Shown: positions 34,183-43,445, numbered from the stretch's first letter. The stretch is 64,000 bases of DNA from Levilinea sp. (GCA_029975215.1 JARKPO010000007.1:1-64000); one strand, 5' to 3'. Translations and numbers: made by a program. Notes: generated by a model not told the origin, from the letters alone.

Positions 34183-34265
34183 AAAAATACAGGTTTGGTT
34201 CCCCCCACACACCCACATCCAATCACAGCCGCCCACATGTTCACCCGCAGTTTTGGGAGGGTTCG

Positions 34266-35162
34266 ATGGCAAAAAAAGAGAAAGCGGCTCACAAAAAGTC
34301 AACAGAGGCGGCCCCTGCGCGCGCACCTGCTGGCACGCCGGCAGGCCCCCCGCCGCAGCCCGGCGCTGTGATGATTGACAAAAAAGCCTATGAAAAGGAA
34401 CTGCGCCGCCTGCAGATTGAGCTGGTCAAGCTGCAGGAGTGGGTGCGGTTCCAGGGGTTGAAGGTGGTGGTGATCTTTGAAGGGCGCGATGCCGCTGGGA
34501 AGGGCGGGGTGATCAAGCGCATCACCGAAAGCCTGAACCCGCGCGTGTGCCGCGTGGTGGCGCTGCCCACCCCCACCGAACGCGAAAAAACACAGTGGTA
34601 TTTCCAGCGCTACGTGGTGCATTTGCCCGCCGCGGGCGAAATCGTGCTCTTTGACCGCAGCTGGTATAACCGCGCCGGGGTAGAGCGCGTGATGGGCTTC
34701 TGCACCGACGACGAATACCGCGAATTCCTGCGCTCCGCTCCCGAATTTGAGCGCATGCTGGTGCGCTCCGGTATCATTTTGATCAAGTACTGGTTTTCGG
34801 TCAGCGATAAAGAGCAGGAAAAGCGCTTCCAGGCGCGCATTGCCGACCCCACCAAGCGCTGGAAGCTCAGCCCCATGGACGTGCAGTCGCGCTCGCGCTG
34901 GGTGGAATATTCGCGCGCCAAGGATGAAATGTTCGCCCACACCGACATCAAACAGGCCCCCTGGTATGTGGTCAACGCGGACAATAAAATGTGCGCCCGC
35001 CTGAACTGCATCCGCCACCTGTTAAGCCTGATCCCCTACCAGGATCTGACCCCCGAGCCCATTGAGCTGCCCCCGCGCCAGGAAGAACACGGCTACGTGC
35101 GCCCGCCGATCACCGACCAGACCTTTGTGCCCGAGCTTTACCTGCCGGAAAAAGGCGCCTGA
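34266..35162 (+). CDS. ppk2: Polyphosphate kinase 2 (PPK2 class I type)
   Basis: GGGAGG precedes the ATG. After a Lys/Ala/Pro-rich N-terminal extension of about 35 residues, the protein has the PPK2 P-loop kinase core. Walker A is FEGRDAAGKGG, the basic segment NPRVCRVVALPTPTEREKTQ follows, and the second motif is LFDRSWYNRAGVERVMGF. Further conserved stretches are YWFSVSDKEQEKRFQARI and KRWKLSPMD. PPK2 enzymes use polyphosphate to phosphorylate nucleoside diphosphates (or the reverse). One-domain length near 300 fits class I. The gene is monocistronic. Confidence 0.93.
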   Translation: MAKKEKAAHKKSTEAAPARAPAGTPAGPPPQPGAVMIDKKAYEKELRRLQIELVKLQEWVRFQGLKVVVIFEGRDAAGKGGVIKRITESLNPRVCRVVALPTPTEREKTQWYFQRYVVHLPAAGEIVLFDRSWYNRAGVERVMGFCTDDEYREFLRSAPEFERMLVRSGIILIKYWFSVSDKEQEKRFQARIADPTKRWKLSPMDVQSRSRWVEYSRAKDEMFAHTDIKQAPWYVVNADNKMCARLNCIRHLLSLIPYQDLTPEPIELPPRQEEHGYVRPPITDQTFVPELYLPEKGA

Positions 35163-35176
35163 GGCGTGTTTAAATC

Positions 35177-35206
35177 CAAAGCTGGGGCGGCAGCGCCCCA
35201 GCTTTG
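35177..35206. terminator. Hairpin between convergent ppk2 and dodecin genes
   Basis: A perfect 13-bp stem (CAAAGCTGGGGCG with its complement) and a 4-nt loop lie between the two stop codons. There is no long T-run, but position and strength suggest termination from both sides. Confidence 0.65.
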
Positions 35207-35239
35207 AGTGAAATCTGTTGAATAGAAAATGACGGGGGG

Positions 35240-35446
35240 TTAATCTACGGCGAAGCCGACCTTCACCGTCACCTGCCATTGGGTCACCTGGCTGCCTTCA
35301 ATGCGGCCGCGGGTTTCCACCACCTCGAACCAGCTCATCCCGCGCACCGATTCGCCCGCCTTTTGGATGGCGGTCTGCACGGCATCTTCAATGCTGACCG
35401 ACGAGGTGCCGGTTAACTCGATTTTCTTATACACACTGGTGCTCAT
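35240..35446 (-). CDS. Dodecin (flavin storage/buffer protein)
   Basis: The 68-residue protein has the dodecin pattern: [22 protein letters not shown], the aromatic flavin-stacking Trp in [12 protein letters not shown], then [15 protein letters not shown]. Dodecins form hollow dodecamers that bind riboflavin, FMN or CoA and protect against free flavin. The ATG overlaps the stop of the DUF1232-like gene (ATGA), so the two are translationally coupled. Confidence 0.93.
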   Translation of the reverse strand: MSTSVYKKIELTGTSSVSIEDAVQTAIQKAGESVRGMSWFEVVETRGRIEGSQVTQWQVTVKVGFAVD

Positions 35447-35739
35447 GGATTGTCCTCCGTAGGGGGTTGAGAATTGGGGGTTTCCGGCGGGGCGCTGCGG
35501 TACTTGCGCCCCTCAAAAAATTCCAGCAGGCCCGCCCAAACCAGCATAAAGGCGGCGCCTTCGTCCAGGTTGCCGATGAAAGGGATGTTATCGGGCAGAA
35601 ATTCGAGGATGCCGGCGGTGGGGTTCAACAGATACAGTGCCCCCAACGCCGCCAGGGTATACACCACCCACACCGGCCAACCACGCTGGCTGAGGGGAGT
35701 GGTGAGCAGGGGTTTATCAATTTCTTTCGATTCGCTCAT
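35443..35739 (-). CDS. Small membrane protein with a DUF1232 (YkvA)-like segment
   Basis: The likely start is the ATG at 35739 ([12 protein letters not shown]); the longer ORF-track start runs into the upstream aldo/keto reductase gene. The 98-residue protein has a hydrophobic helix ([18 protein letters not shown]) followed by [20 protein letters not shown]. The latter resembles the conserved P-D-x-I-P-x-x-G-x-x-D motif of DUF1232. The C-terminus is charged and Pro-rich. Its function is unknown. It is coupled to the dodecin gene. Confidence 0.65.
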   Translation of the reverse strand: MSESKEIDKPLLTTPLSQRGWPVWVVYTLAALGALYLLNPTAGILEFLPDNIPFIGNLDEGAAFMLVWAGLLEFFEGRKYRSAPPETPNSQPPTEDNP

Positions 35740-35771
35740 ATCCAATCTCACCTTTCCGCCGGGGGTCTGGC

Positions 35772-36728
35772 CTATTCCACCAAACCGCGCGGCGCATTGT
35801 CCAAAATGGCGTTCACTTCGGCGGTTTCGCTCTCGCTCAATTTCCAATCCGAGGCTTTCACATTGGCCAGGAGCTGATCCAGCCGGGTGGCGCCGGTGAT
35901 GACCGAGCGCACCTCCGGGCGAGCCAACAGCCAGGCCTGAGCCAGTTCATTCAAGCCGCGGCCACGGGCCTTGGCCCAGGCGTCCAGCTTTTCAATGCGG
36001 TCGTAATTTTCGTCCGTCATGTACTGCTGCACATAGGTGCTGCTTTCCCCGCGCGAACCGGCAGGGGCGGGTTGACCGCGCTGGTATTTGCCGCTGAGGA
36101 AGCCGCCCGCCAGAGGGAAATAAGGCACAAAGCCGGTGCCATGCGCGCGGCAGTAGGGCAGCACCTCGGTTTCCACCCCGCGTTCCAGCATATGGTAATG
36201 CGACTGGAGGGCGATGAAAGGCGTCCACCCGCGCACCTCCGCCAGCAAATTGGCGTGAGCCAGCTGCCAGGAGGCAAACGCCGATGCGCCGATGTAGCGC
36301 ACCTTGCCCATGCGCACCAGGTCGTCCAACGCGCGCAGGGTTTCTTCAATCGGCGTGGTCTCATCCCAGCGGTGCAGGTAATACAGATCAATGTGGTCGT
36401 GCTGCAAGCGCCGCAGGCTGTCTTCGACGGCGTTGAAAATATGGTAGCGCGAGGCGCCCCGTTCCATGATGCCTTCGCCGGTTTCGAAATAAAACTTGGT
36501 GGCCAGCACAAAACGATTCCAGCGGCCTTTGAGGGCCATCCCCAGGGTTTCTTCAGAGCGTCCGTCCGTGTAGATATTGGCCGAATCGAGGAAATTGATG
36601 CCGTGATCCTGCGCCGCAGCGATGACTTCGTTCACGCCCGCCTGATCCAGCTTGGAGCCAAAGCGGTTGGTGCCCAGCCCGATGACGGATACCCGCAGCC
36701 CAGAAGGGCCTAGATTGCGATATTCCAT
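35772..36728 (-). CDS. Aldo/keto reductase
   Basis: The start at 36728 (MEYRNLGPSGLRVSVIGLGT) is preceded by GGAG; the ORF-track start overlaps the upstream gene. The 318-residue protein has the AKR tetrad: Asp and Tyr in LDSANIYTDGRSE, Lys in ATKFYF, and His in DLYYLHRWDE. The cofactor loop VRSVITGATRLDQLLANV is also present. It is related to the AKR at 16.6 kb but clearly different in sequence. The substrate is unknown. Confidence 0.9.
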   Translation of the reverse strand: MEYRNLGPSGLRVSVIGLGTNRFGSKLDQAGVNEVIAAAQDHGINFLDSANIYTDGRSEETLGMALKGRWNRFVLATKFYFETGEGIMERGASRYHIFNAVEDSLRRLQHDHIDLYYLHRWDETTPIEETLRALDDLVRMGKVRYIGASAFASWQLAHANLLAEVRGWTPFIALQSHYHMLERGVETEVLPYCRAHGTGFVPYFPLAGGFLSGKYQRGQPAPAGSRGESSTYVQQYMTDENYDRIEKLDAWAKARGRGLNELAQAWLLARPEVRSVITGATRLDQLLANVKASDWKLSESETAEVNAILDNAPRGLVE

Positions 36729-36768
36729 GCGGTTATGCTCTCCTTCATGTTCAAAATCCAGCGCGCGT

Positions 36769-37764
36769 TCAGCGCACCTGGTTGGGATCAATCACATACA
36801 GCCACCAGTTGTTGGCCACGCTGCCGGTGAACCCCGCCTTGCGCGGAAAATGCCCCAGCCACCACAGGTGGTGCTGGCGGATGTCGCCCCCGCCCCATTC
36901 AGCGCAGCCCACCATCACCGCCTCGCCGCGCAGCTGGGGGAAATCGCTCCAGGTGCGGCAGCGGGTGAGCACGGGGGTGGGGTTGCCCCATTCATAATCG
37001 GTGCGGCTGTTGGGGGCGTAATGCACACTGCCCACCTCGGCCTGGCCGGGGTGGCTTTTGTCATAGCGCGTAAAGCGCTCCCAAAAATTGGGTGTGCCGC
37101 TGGCGGTGCTGTACACATGCTGGAGGATGGACTCAGCCCGGTGGCCAAAGGCTTCTAACATCTCGCCCACCCCGCGCTGCAAATTGAAGCCCATCAAAAT
37201 CACACGGCGGTTAAAACTGCCCGCGTTTTCCAAGGCAGGCGCGTTGCACCAAAATGCGCCCGGCCCAGCCATGCGCGATTCATAAAACCCGGCGTACGGA
37301 TAGCCCATCAGCCAGATCTCGTCCGCGTCCCCACGGTTCACGCGCTCCACCAGGTTAAAATCGGCCACCAGGCGGTGGTAATCGAGCCAATCGGGCTGGT
37401 GAGCGCTGCTTTCACCGCGGATCACCGCCAGATATTCCTCCGGGGTGTAGCGAAACCCGTCCGCCTTGACAGGGAAGGCATGCGTGGTGATGCGCTCGGT
37501 GAGTGTGTAGCGCACATAGCCGCCGCTGACCGTCTGCAGATCCTGGATGTAGGCGTTCATCAGGGCTTCGGGATCGTTCCAACGCATGACCTTCGAGAGG
37601 GGCTGGTTGTCGTGCGAAGGCACCAGCGGGTCAAACAAAATTGCCAGCACCTTACGCTCCACCGGCTGAATCTCCCACCCGGCGGGCGGTGGGGGTTCGG
37701 GCGGGGCCGGCGCGGCAAACAGCGAGCGCCACCAGGCTTGCAGCTTGCGGAAAAATTCATCCAT
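36769..37764 (-). CDS. Conserved-looking Trp/His-rich protein of unknown function
   Basis: I do not recognise the family. The 331-residue product starts with an amphipathic helix (MDEFFRKLQAWWRSLF) and a Pro-rich stretch (APPEPPPPAGWEIQPVE). A soluble domain follows, with DEIWLMGYPYAGFYESRMAG, GAFWCNAPALENAG and GHRAESILQHVY. Aromatic residues, especially Trp, are frequent. Several Asp/Glu/His residues could bind metal. No signal peptide or long hydrophobic helix is seen. The stop lies 40 nt before the AKR start and the gene starts 18 nt after the hpt stop, so it is probably in one operon with them. Confidence 0.6.
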   Translation of the reverse strand: MDEFFRKLQAWWRSLFAAPAPPEPPPPAGWEIQPVERKVLAILFDPLVPSHDNQPLSKVMRWNDPEALMNAYIQDLQTVSGGYVRYTLTERITTHAFPVKADGFRYTPEEYLAVIRGESSAHQPDWLDYHRLVADFNLVERVNRGDADEIWLMGYPYAGFYESRMAGPGAFWCNAPALENAGSFNRRVILMGFNLQRGVGEMLEAFGHRAESILQHVYSTASGTPNFWERFTRYDKSHPGQAEVGSVHYAPNSRTDYEWGNPTPVLTRCRTWSDFPQLRGEAVMVGCAEWGGGDIRQHHLWWLGHFPRKAGFTGSVANNWWLYVIDPNQVR

Positions 37765-37782
37765 ACTGGCCTCCTCGCTGGC

Positions 37783-38349
37783 TCAGCCGTAAATCTTGTG
37801 ATACTTATCCAAATCCACCGAGGCGATATAGGGCAGGTTGCGGCCTTTTTCATCAATATCCAGGCCGTAACCCACCACAAAGTAGTCCGGTATTTGAAAG
37901 CCGCAGTAATCAATGGGGATGTCCACTTTGCGGCGTTCCACCTTATCCAACAGAGCACACACCTTTAGGCTGCGCGGTTTGCGGTCTAACAGCAGCTTGC
38001 GGATGGTGGCGATGGTGTAGCCCGTGTCCACAATGTCGTCAATCAGAATCACATCCCAACCAGCGATGTTGGTTTTATGGTCGGAATCAATGCGGATGAA
38101 GCCGCTGGACTCGGCTCCGGCATAAGAAGATACCGACATGAAGTCCATGGTCAGCGGCAGCTGCACCTTGCGCATCAGGTCGGTGATGAACATCACACTG
38201 CCGCGCAGCAGCCCCAAAAGCAGCAGCTTATCTGAGCCGCGGTAATCACGGGTGATGGTGTTGCCCAACTGCTGCACGCGCCGCTCGATTTCTTCTTGTG
38301 AAAAAAGAATTTGGCCGATAAAGTCGTAGGAAAAATCATGCGCTGTCAT
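37783..38349 (-). CDS. hpt: Hypoxanthine (guanine) phosphoribosyltransferase
   Basis: The start at 38349 has GAGGAG 9 nt upstream; the ORF-track start is far upstream and unlikely. The 188-residue protein has the PRPP-binding motif VILIDDIVDTGYTIATI and the N-terminal loop LLLLGLLRGSVMFITDL. The purine-contact region near the C-terminus is CGFQIPDYFVVGYGLDIDEK. It salvages hypoxanthine and guanine into IMP and GMP. Confidence 0.94.
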   Translation of the reverse strand: MTAHDFSYDFIGQILFSQEEIERRVQQLGNTITRDYRGSDKLLLLGLLRGSVMFITDLMRKVQLPLTMDFMSVSSYAGAESSGFIRIDSDHKTNIAGWDVILIDDIVDTGYTIATIRKLLLDRKPRSLKVCALLDKVERRKVDIPIDYCGFQIPDYFVVGYGLDIDEKGRNLPYIASVDLDKYHKIYG

Positions 38350-38477
38350 CGCTTGCTCCTCATCAAAATTCGCGGTTCCGCAAAATGATTGTATCAGCGA
38401 ATCCCTTTGAATGGAAACCTTTGGGATTATTTCGAGTACAATGCTCAATATACTCACCTATTCGCCCGGAGTGCGCC

Positions 38478-39965
38478 ATGAGAAAACTTTCTCTTCTGAT
38501 CCGCGGTGTTGCCATCTTTGGTTTGGCTCTCAGCCTGCTTTGGCAGGCCGCCCTGCCGGTTCAGGCCGATGTGGCTCCGCCGGATTGGCCGCCCGGGGCC
38601 AACCCCGCCCCAGGTGCAGAGATCACCCAGGTGCGCATGGAATCCGAAAAGGTGACCCTGACGGTCTTACCCAAGCCGAACGGGGCCGCCCCAGGCTCCG
38701 CTGCAGTGGAGGCGGTGTTTAACCTGCGCAATTTGGGCAGCGCCGAAGAGAAAATGACCGTGCGCTTCCCGCTTTCCTTCTGGAACGGTTCTTCCGACGG
38801 CTTTGGCCGCTTTCCAGAGATTCGCAGCATCGAAGTCAAAGTAAACAACCGCAGCGTCCCCACCCGCCGCATGGAAAGCCCCAACCCCAGCGAATATGAA
38901 GATACACCCCTGCCCTGGGCAGCCTTTGATGTGACCTTCCCGCCCGGCGAGGAAGTGGTGCTGTGGGTGCGCTACGGGTGTGACGGCATGGGCGAATTCC
39001 CCAACGTCTCCTTCCGCTACATCCTGGAAACGGGCGCGGGCTGGCAGGGGACCATTGGTAAGGCCGAATTGGAGGTACGCCTGCCCTACCCCGCCAGCGA
39101 AGAGAACGTCGTTTTTGATGAAGGTGTCGGCTTCGGTGGGATGACCCCTGGGGGCATTCTTTCAGGGCAGTCCATCCGCTGGGTTTTCGAAGACCTGGAA
39201 CCCGGTCCGCAGGATAACCTGAACGTGCGGGTGACCATGCCCGCAGCCTGGCAAAAGGTGTTGAAAGAGCGCGAATATACCCAGCGCAGCCCGCGCGACG
39301 GCGAAGGCTGGGGACGGCTGGGCAAGGCGCTGAAAGATGTGCTGCGGCTGCGGCGCGGCATGCGCACGGACGCGGCAGCACAGAAAATGTACCAAGAAAG
39401 CGTCCGCGCGTATGAAAAATCCGTCGAACTGCTGCCAGAAGATGCGCTGTGGCATTACGGCTTTGCCGATTTGCTGTGGCTGCGGGCTTATTGGAGCGAT
39501 CAGGGCATTTTCTCATCCCAATACAGCGATGCCCGCCGTGCAGTTCTGGAGCTGCGCCGCGCACTGGAAATTAACCCCAAACTGCCCCAGGCGTTGGAGA
39601 TGCTGCAAGAGGTAGGGCTTTCGGCCCCCGATCTGGTGCGGTGGGACGGTTCCAGCGCAGATTATTTGATTCTAACAGCCACCCCCACGGCCAAACCGAC
39701 CGAGATCCCCATCGAAGCCCTGTTGGCCAGCCCCACCCCGCCCGCACCGCCCACCCCAACGCAGGCGGTTCCCCCCAGCCCGGCTCCCCCCGCGCAGGAG
39801 CAGGCCGCCCAACCCTCACCCACCCCCACCCCGCCGCCCACGGCGACCGTGCCGCCCAACGCCAAAGGTCCGCGTCTGCCGGGCTGCGCATCTGCCTTGG
39901 CTCTGCCGGCGGCCGCGGTGATGCTGTGGGCGCGCGGGCGAAAGGCCAATCCCATATCGGGATAA
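38478..39965 (+). CDS. Exported protein with TPR-like region, Pro/Thr-rich stalk and C-terminal membrane tail
   Basis: From the ATG at 38478 the product is 495 residues. It has a signal peptide (MRKLSLLIRG followed by FGLALSLLWQAALPVQA) and a beta-rich region of about 250 residues (AEKLTV-type strands, VWVRYGCDGMGEFPNVSFRY). One or two TPR-like helix pairs (SVRAYEKSVELLPEDALWHY) follow, then a Pro/Thr/Ala-rich stalk. The tail GPRLPGCASALALPAAAVML ends in WARGRK, shaped like a cell-surface sorting signal. It probably stands on the outer face of the cell. The family is not recognised. A TATACT box at 38449-38454 may be its promoter. Confidence 0.75.
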   Translation: MRKLSLLIRGVAIFGLALSLLWQAALPVQADVAPPDWPPGANPAPGAEITQVRMESEKVTLTVLPKPNGAAPGSAAVEAVFNLRNLGSAEEKMTVRFPLSFWNGSSDGFGRFPEIRSIEVKVNNRSVPTRRMESPNPSEYEDTPLPWAAFDVTFPPGEEVVLWVRYGCDGMGEFPNVSFRYILETGAGWQGTIGKAELEVRLPYPASEENVVFDEGVGFGGMTPGGILSGQSIRWVFEDLEPGPQDNLNVRVTMPAAWQKVLKEREYTQRSPRDGEGWGRLGKALKDVLRLRRGMRTDAAAQKMYQESVRAYEKSVELLPEDALWHYGFADLLWLRAYWSDQGIFSSQYSDARRAVLELRRALEINPKLPQALEMLQEVGLSAPDLVRWDGSSADYLILTATPTAKPTEIPIEALLASPTPPAPPTPTQAVPPSPAPPAQEQAAQPSPTPTPPPTATVPPNAKGPRLPGCASALALPAAAVMLWARGRKANPISG

Positions 39966-39985
39966 GAGCCAGTCGCGCCTACCGG

Positions 39986-40013
39986 TTGGTTTTTTTGTGC
40001 GCCGTGCTACAAT
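39986..40013 (+). promoter_or_regulatory. Promoter of the GGDEF gene, probably giving a leaderless transcript
   Basis: TTGGTT (39986-39991) and TACAAT (40008-40013) are 16 bp apart. The ATG at 40021 lies 7 nt after the -10 box, where transcription itself should start. Confidence 0.6.
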
Positions 40014-40020
40014 AAAAACG

Positions 40021-42468
40021 ATGAACTGGCACCTCACGCCTCTCTCAGGATTGATCCTGCTGGCAGCCGTCATCCCGCTGGGTTTGCTGGTGCTGGCTCG
40101 CCTGCGTCCGGCCATGCTGGCCCGGCCGCAGTTTTGTTTGTTGTTGGCAGCGATCATCGTCTGGCAGGTGGGGTACAGCCTGGAATGGGGCACACAGAGC
40201 TTCACTCAAAAGCTGTTTTGGGCACAGGTGGAGTATCTCGGCATTGTGTGGGTGCCTTTGCTCTGGGCGCTGCTGGTGGCCGAAGCCACCCATCAAAGCA
40301 GTTGGCTGCAGCTCCCCCGTATTCGCTGGCTGGCAGTGCTGCCCATGGTCACCATCGTGATGGTCTGGAGCAACGACGCCCATGGCCTGGTTTGGAGCCA
40401 GATCACCCTATCGGCGGGCAGCGCCACCGGACCGCTGCACTTTGAACACGGCCCCTGGTTCTGGCTGAATGTGTTTTATACGTATTTTTTGGTGATCCTT
40501 TCCTGGGTATGGCTGGTGCAGGAGCTGCGCCGCCCGTTCAGCGTTCACCGCCGCCAGGTCGCCTTGCTGCTGGGCATCAGCACCCTGCCGGTGGCTGCGA
40601 ACCTGGCCTACCTGGTCTTTCGCCAGCAGCTCAACGGCCTGGATCTGACCCCTATCGGCCTGGGTCTGGCCGCCCTGGTGTACGGCCTGGCGGTGGCCTG
40701 GGATAACAGCTATGTGCTGCTGCCGGTGGCGCGCGCCGTGCTGATTGAGGCTTTACAGGACGGCGTGGTAGTGATGGACGCGTCGAACCGCATTTTGGAT
40801 ATCAATCCGGCGGCACGCTCCATGCTGTCCAATCCCAAAGAAGAAGTCATCAGCCGTCCAGTGAACGCCGCCCTGCCGTTTTTGGACTCATTGGTGGCCA
40901 ACCCCGTGCCGCAGAGCGAGATCGAACTTTCCCCCGGACGGTTTGTGGAAGTGCGCACCATCCCGCTGAATAACCGCGGCGTTTTTGTGGGGCATTTGGT
41001 CCTGCTGCGCGACATCTCCGAGCGCAAGCAGGCCGAACTGGCCTTACAGGACAGCGAACTCAAATTCCGCACCCTGGTGCAGGTCAGCTCCGATGCGATC
41101 TTCATCATTGACAACGAGACCGGCCAGATTCTGGATGTGAACGAAGCCGGTCCGGCCATGTATGGGTACACGCGCGAAGAACTGCTGAGCATGAAGAATA
41201 CGGACGTCTCCGCACAGCCGGAAGAAACCCGCATCGCCACGCACAGCACCGAAATCGGCCAGGTGCTGGTTCCCGTGCGCTACCACCGCCGCAAAGACGG
41301 CACAGTGTTCCCTGTGGAGATCATCGGAAAGGCGTTTGAATGGAAAGGGCGCACCGTGCACGCCGCCGCCATCCGCGATATCAGCGAGCGCGTTCGCGTG
41401 GACAAGCAGTTGGAAGGTCTGCTCAAAGCCGAACGCAGCCGGGTGAAGCAGTTAGATGCGCTGCGCATGATCTGGGTGGAGTTGGCCACGGAATTTGACC
41501 TGAACTCGCTCCTATCCAAAATCTTGGAAAGCGCCCGCAGCCTGCTCTCCGCTGATACCGGTGAGCTTTCTTTGTATGAGCCAGAGGAAGATCAACTGCG
41601 GGTGGTGGCTTCCTGCGGTTTTGACAAAGACACCGGCGGAGATATTGTGCCAATGGGCGAAGGTCTGATGGGGCTTTCGGCACAAACCAAGCAGCCCTTG
41701 TTGGTGAAAAATTACCAAAAATGGGAGAATCGTTCGCCGCGCTACTCTACCCTGGTGTTGGAAGAGGCGGTGGGCGCCCCCATGCTGTCGGGCGGGGTGC
41801 TGTTGGGATCGGTGGTGTTGGGCAGCTTCCAGCCGAACACCTTTGATGCATCCAGCATGGATTTGCTGAATTTGTTCGTGCAGCAGGCCTCGCTGGCCAT
41901 TCACAACGCGCGCCTGTTCGAGCAGTTGAACGACCTGGCAGTCACCGACACGCTTACCGGCCTGTTTAACCGCCGCCACTTTTTCTATCAGGCCGAAACC
42001 CTGGTGATCCGCGCCCAGCGGTACAGTTCGCCCCTTTCGGCGGTGATGATTGACCTGGACCACTTCAAAGAGATCAATGATACTTTCGGCCACTCCGCGG
42101 GGGATCATGTTCTGCGTGAGGTGGCGCGGGTATTGTCGGCAGCCCTGCGCAAAAGCGATCTGATTGGGCGTTACGGCGGCGAAGAATTCTGCGTGCTGCT
42201 GCCTGAAATTGATTTGGAAGAAGCCCGCGCTGCCGCGGAACGGCTGCGGCAGGAAGTCTTTAACCTGCAAATCCCCACCCTTAAGGGCACGGCTGCGGTG
42301 ACGGCCAGCCTGGGGGTGGCTACGTTGAACCTCAGCGGTGAAACCCTCGATCAGCTCCTGCAGCGGGCCGATGCCGCCCTGTATCGGGCAAAACGCGCCG
42401 GGCGCAACGCGGTTTCAGTGGAAGCAGGTGGGGGCGCGGACGTGATGGTGGATGACAAACTACAGTAA
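40021..42468 (+). CDS. Membrane diguanylate cyclase: 7TM sensor, two PAS, GAF and GGDEF domains
   Basis: The 815-residue protein has seven membrane helices (about 1-225, HisKA_7TM-like). Two PAS domains follow (about 230-335 and 340-455, the latter SDAIFIIDNETGQILDVNEA), then a GAF domain (about 480-640) and GGDEF (about 650-805). The active loop is GGEEF in IGRYGGEEFCVLLPE, an active variant. RKSD five residues before it is an intact product-inhibition I-site. It should make cyclic di-GMP in response to a membrane or cytoplasmic cue. No EAL domain is fused. The start at 40021 is chosen over 39997 because the promoter lies between them. Confidence 0.92.
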   Translation: MNWHLTPLSGLILLAAVIPLGLLVLARLRPAMLARPQFCLLLAAIIVWQVGYSLEWGTQSFTQKLFWAQVEYLGIVWVPLLWALLVAEATHQSSWLQLPRIRWLAVLPMVTIVMVWSNDAHGLVWSQITLSAGSATGPLHFEHGPWFWLNVFYTYFLVILSWVWLVQELRRPFSVHRRQVALLLGISTLPVAANLAYLVFRQQLNGLDLTPIGLGLAALVYGLAVAWDNSYVLLPVARAVLIEALQDGVVVMDASNRILDINPAARSMLSNPKEEVISRPVNAALPFLDSLVANPVPQSEIELSPGRFVEVRTIPLNNRGVFVGHLVLLRDISERKQAELALQDSELKFRTLVQVSSDAIFIIDNETGQILDVNEAGPAMYGYTREELLSMKNTDVSAQPEETRIATHSTEIGQVLVPVRYHRRKDGTVFPVEIIGKAFEWKGRTVHAAAIRDISERVRVDKQLEGLLKAERSRVKQLDALRMIWVELATEFDLNSLLSKILESARSLLSADTGELSLYEPEEDQLRVVASCGFDKDTGGDIVPMGEGLMGLSAQTKQPLLVKNYQKWENRSPRYSTLVLEEAVGAPMLSGGVLLGSVVLGSFQPNTFDASSMDLLNLFVQQASLAIHNARLFEQLNDLAVTDTLTGLFNRRHFFYQAETLVIRAQRYSSPLSAVMIDLDHFKEINDTFGHSAGDHVLREVARVLSAALRKSDLIGRYGGEEFCVLLPEIDLEEARAAAERLRQEVFNLQIPTLKGTAAVTASLGVATLNLSGETLDQLLQRADAALYRAKRAGRNAVSVEAGGGADVMVDDKLQ

Positions 42469-42483
42469 AGAAAGGCTCTGAAG

Positions 42484-42951
42484 ATGCCGCGGTACCCCTA
42501 CCCAACCCTCCCCATGGATGTGACCATTTCTATCCTATCCGCGGTGGATGATGAATTGATTTCGGCTTTTCAAACCTTAATGCCGCAATTGAACCCCAGC
42601 CTGCCCGCGCCGGATGCAGCCGCGCTGTCTTCTATCCTTTCTTTCCCCGCAGTAAGCCTTTTGGCAGCCCGCCTGGAGGGCAGGATCGTGGGCGTGTTGA
42701 CCCTGGCGGTGTTCCCCGCACCCACCGGCGTGCGCGCCTGGGTGGAGGATGTGGTCGTGGATCAGACGGCGCGCGGGCGCGGGATTGGCGAAGCGCTGAC
42801 GCGCTGGGCTTTGGCTCTGGCGGCCGAACGCGGCGCAAAATCGGTGGAACTGACCTCGCGCCCCGCGCGTGCCGCAGCCAACCGCCTGTACCAGCGCCTG
42901 GGGTTTATCCAGCCGCAAACCAATTATTACCGTTATTCCTTCACGGAGTGA
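42484..42951 (+). CDS. GNAT-family N-acetyltransferase
   Basis: The 155-residue protein has the GNAT acetyl-CoA motif VVDQTARGRGIGEALTRWAL and the C-terminal VELTSRPARAAANRLYQRLG with GFIQPQTNYYR. It follows the GGDEF gene by 15 nt and precedes another GNAT gene by 9 nt. The acceptor is unknown. An in-frame ATG at 42514 is an alternative start. Confidence 0.9.
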   Translation: MPRYPYPTLPMDVTISILSAVDDELISAFQTLMPQLNPSLPAPDAAALSSILSFPAVSLLAARLEGRIVGVLTLAVFPAPTGVRAWVEDVVVDQTARGRGIGEALTRWALALAAERGAKSVELTSRPARAAANRLYQRLGFIQPQTNYYRYSFTE

Positions 42952-42960
42952 GGGTGCCCC

Positions 42961-43425
42961 ATGAAGATGTTTCGTATTCGCCCTCCGGAGCCGCAGGATG
43001 AAGCTGCATTGGTGGATCTTTCGCTCCATTTTGCCGGTGAATCCGACTGGACCAGCACCATCCCCATCGGGCAAATTGACACCCTGGAAAAGGCGCACCA
43101 ACGTTTGTTCGGAGAACAGGTCCTTTCAGTGGTGGTGGCCGAAAACGACCAGGGCAAGATGATTGGGTACATAGGCATTTACCGCACCGAACACAACCCC
43201 TATGCGTCCATATTGGTACACAAGGAATATCGCCTGCGCGGGTTGGGGCGGGCTTTGGTGGAGCAGGCCTTTGAAAAACTGCCCCCTGGCCTGACGGTGG
43301 AAGCCTGGGTGGGAGCTTTTAACCATCTATCCCTGGCTGCCACCCCCCGCCTGGGGTTCCATTGGGATCACAGCGTTGAGGTGGACGGGCGCACCTTGAA
43401 TATTTTCATTCGCCAATCAGAATAG
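42961..43425 (+). CDS. GNAT-family N-acetyltransferase
   Basis: The 154-residue protein begins FRIRPPEPQDEAALVDLSLH and carries the acetyl-CoA-binding stretch LVHKEYRLRGLGRALVEQAF. The end, NHLSLAATPRLGFHW, is typical of the family. It forms a pair with the preceding GNAT gene but the two are only distantly alike. Substrate is unknown. Confidence 0.88.
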   Translation: MKMFRIRPPEPQDEAALVDLSLHFAGESDWTSTIPIGQIDTLEKAHQRLFGEQVLSVVVAENDQGKMIGYIGIYRTEHNPYASILVHKEYRLRGLGRALVEQAFEKLPPGLTVEAWVGAFNHLSLAATPRLGFHWDHSVEVDGRTLNIFIRQSE

Positions 43426-43445
43426 ACCTCACCCAATCGGCAGTT

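Noticed and set aside
38350-38460. Longer N-terminus for hypoxanthine phosphoribosyltransferase
   Set aside because: The extension overlaps the divergent promoter region and is unlike the family; the ATG at 38349 has a good ribosome-binding site and a normal start.
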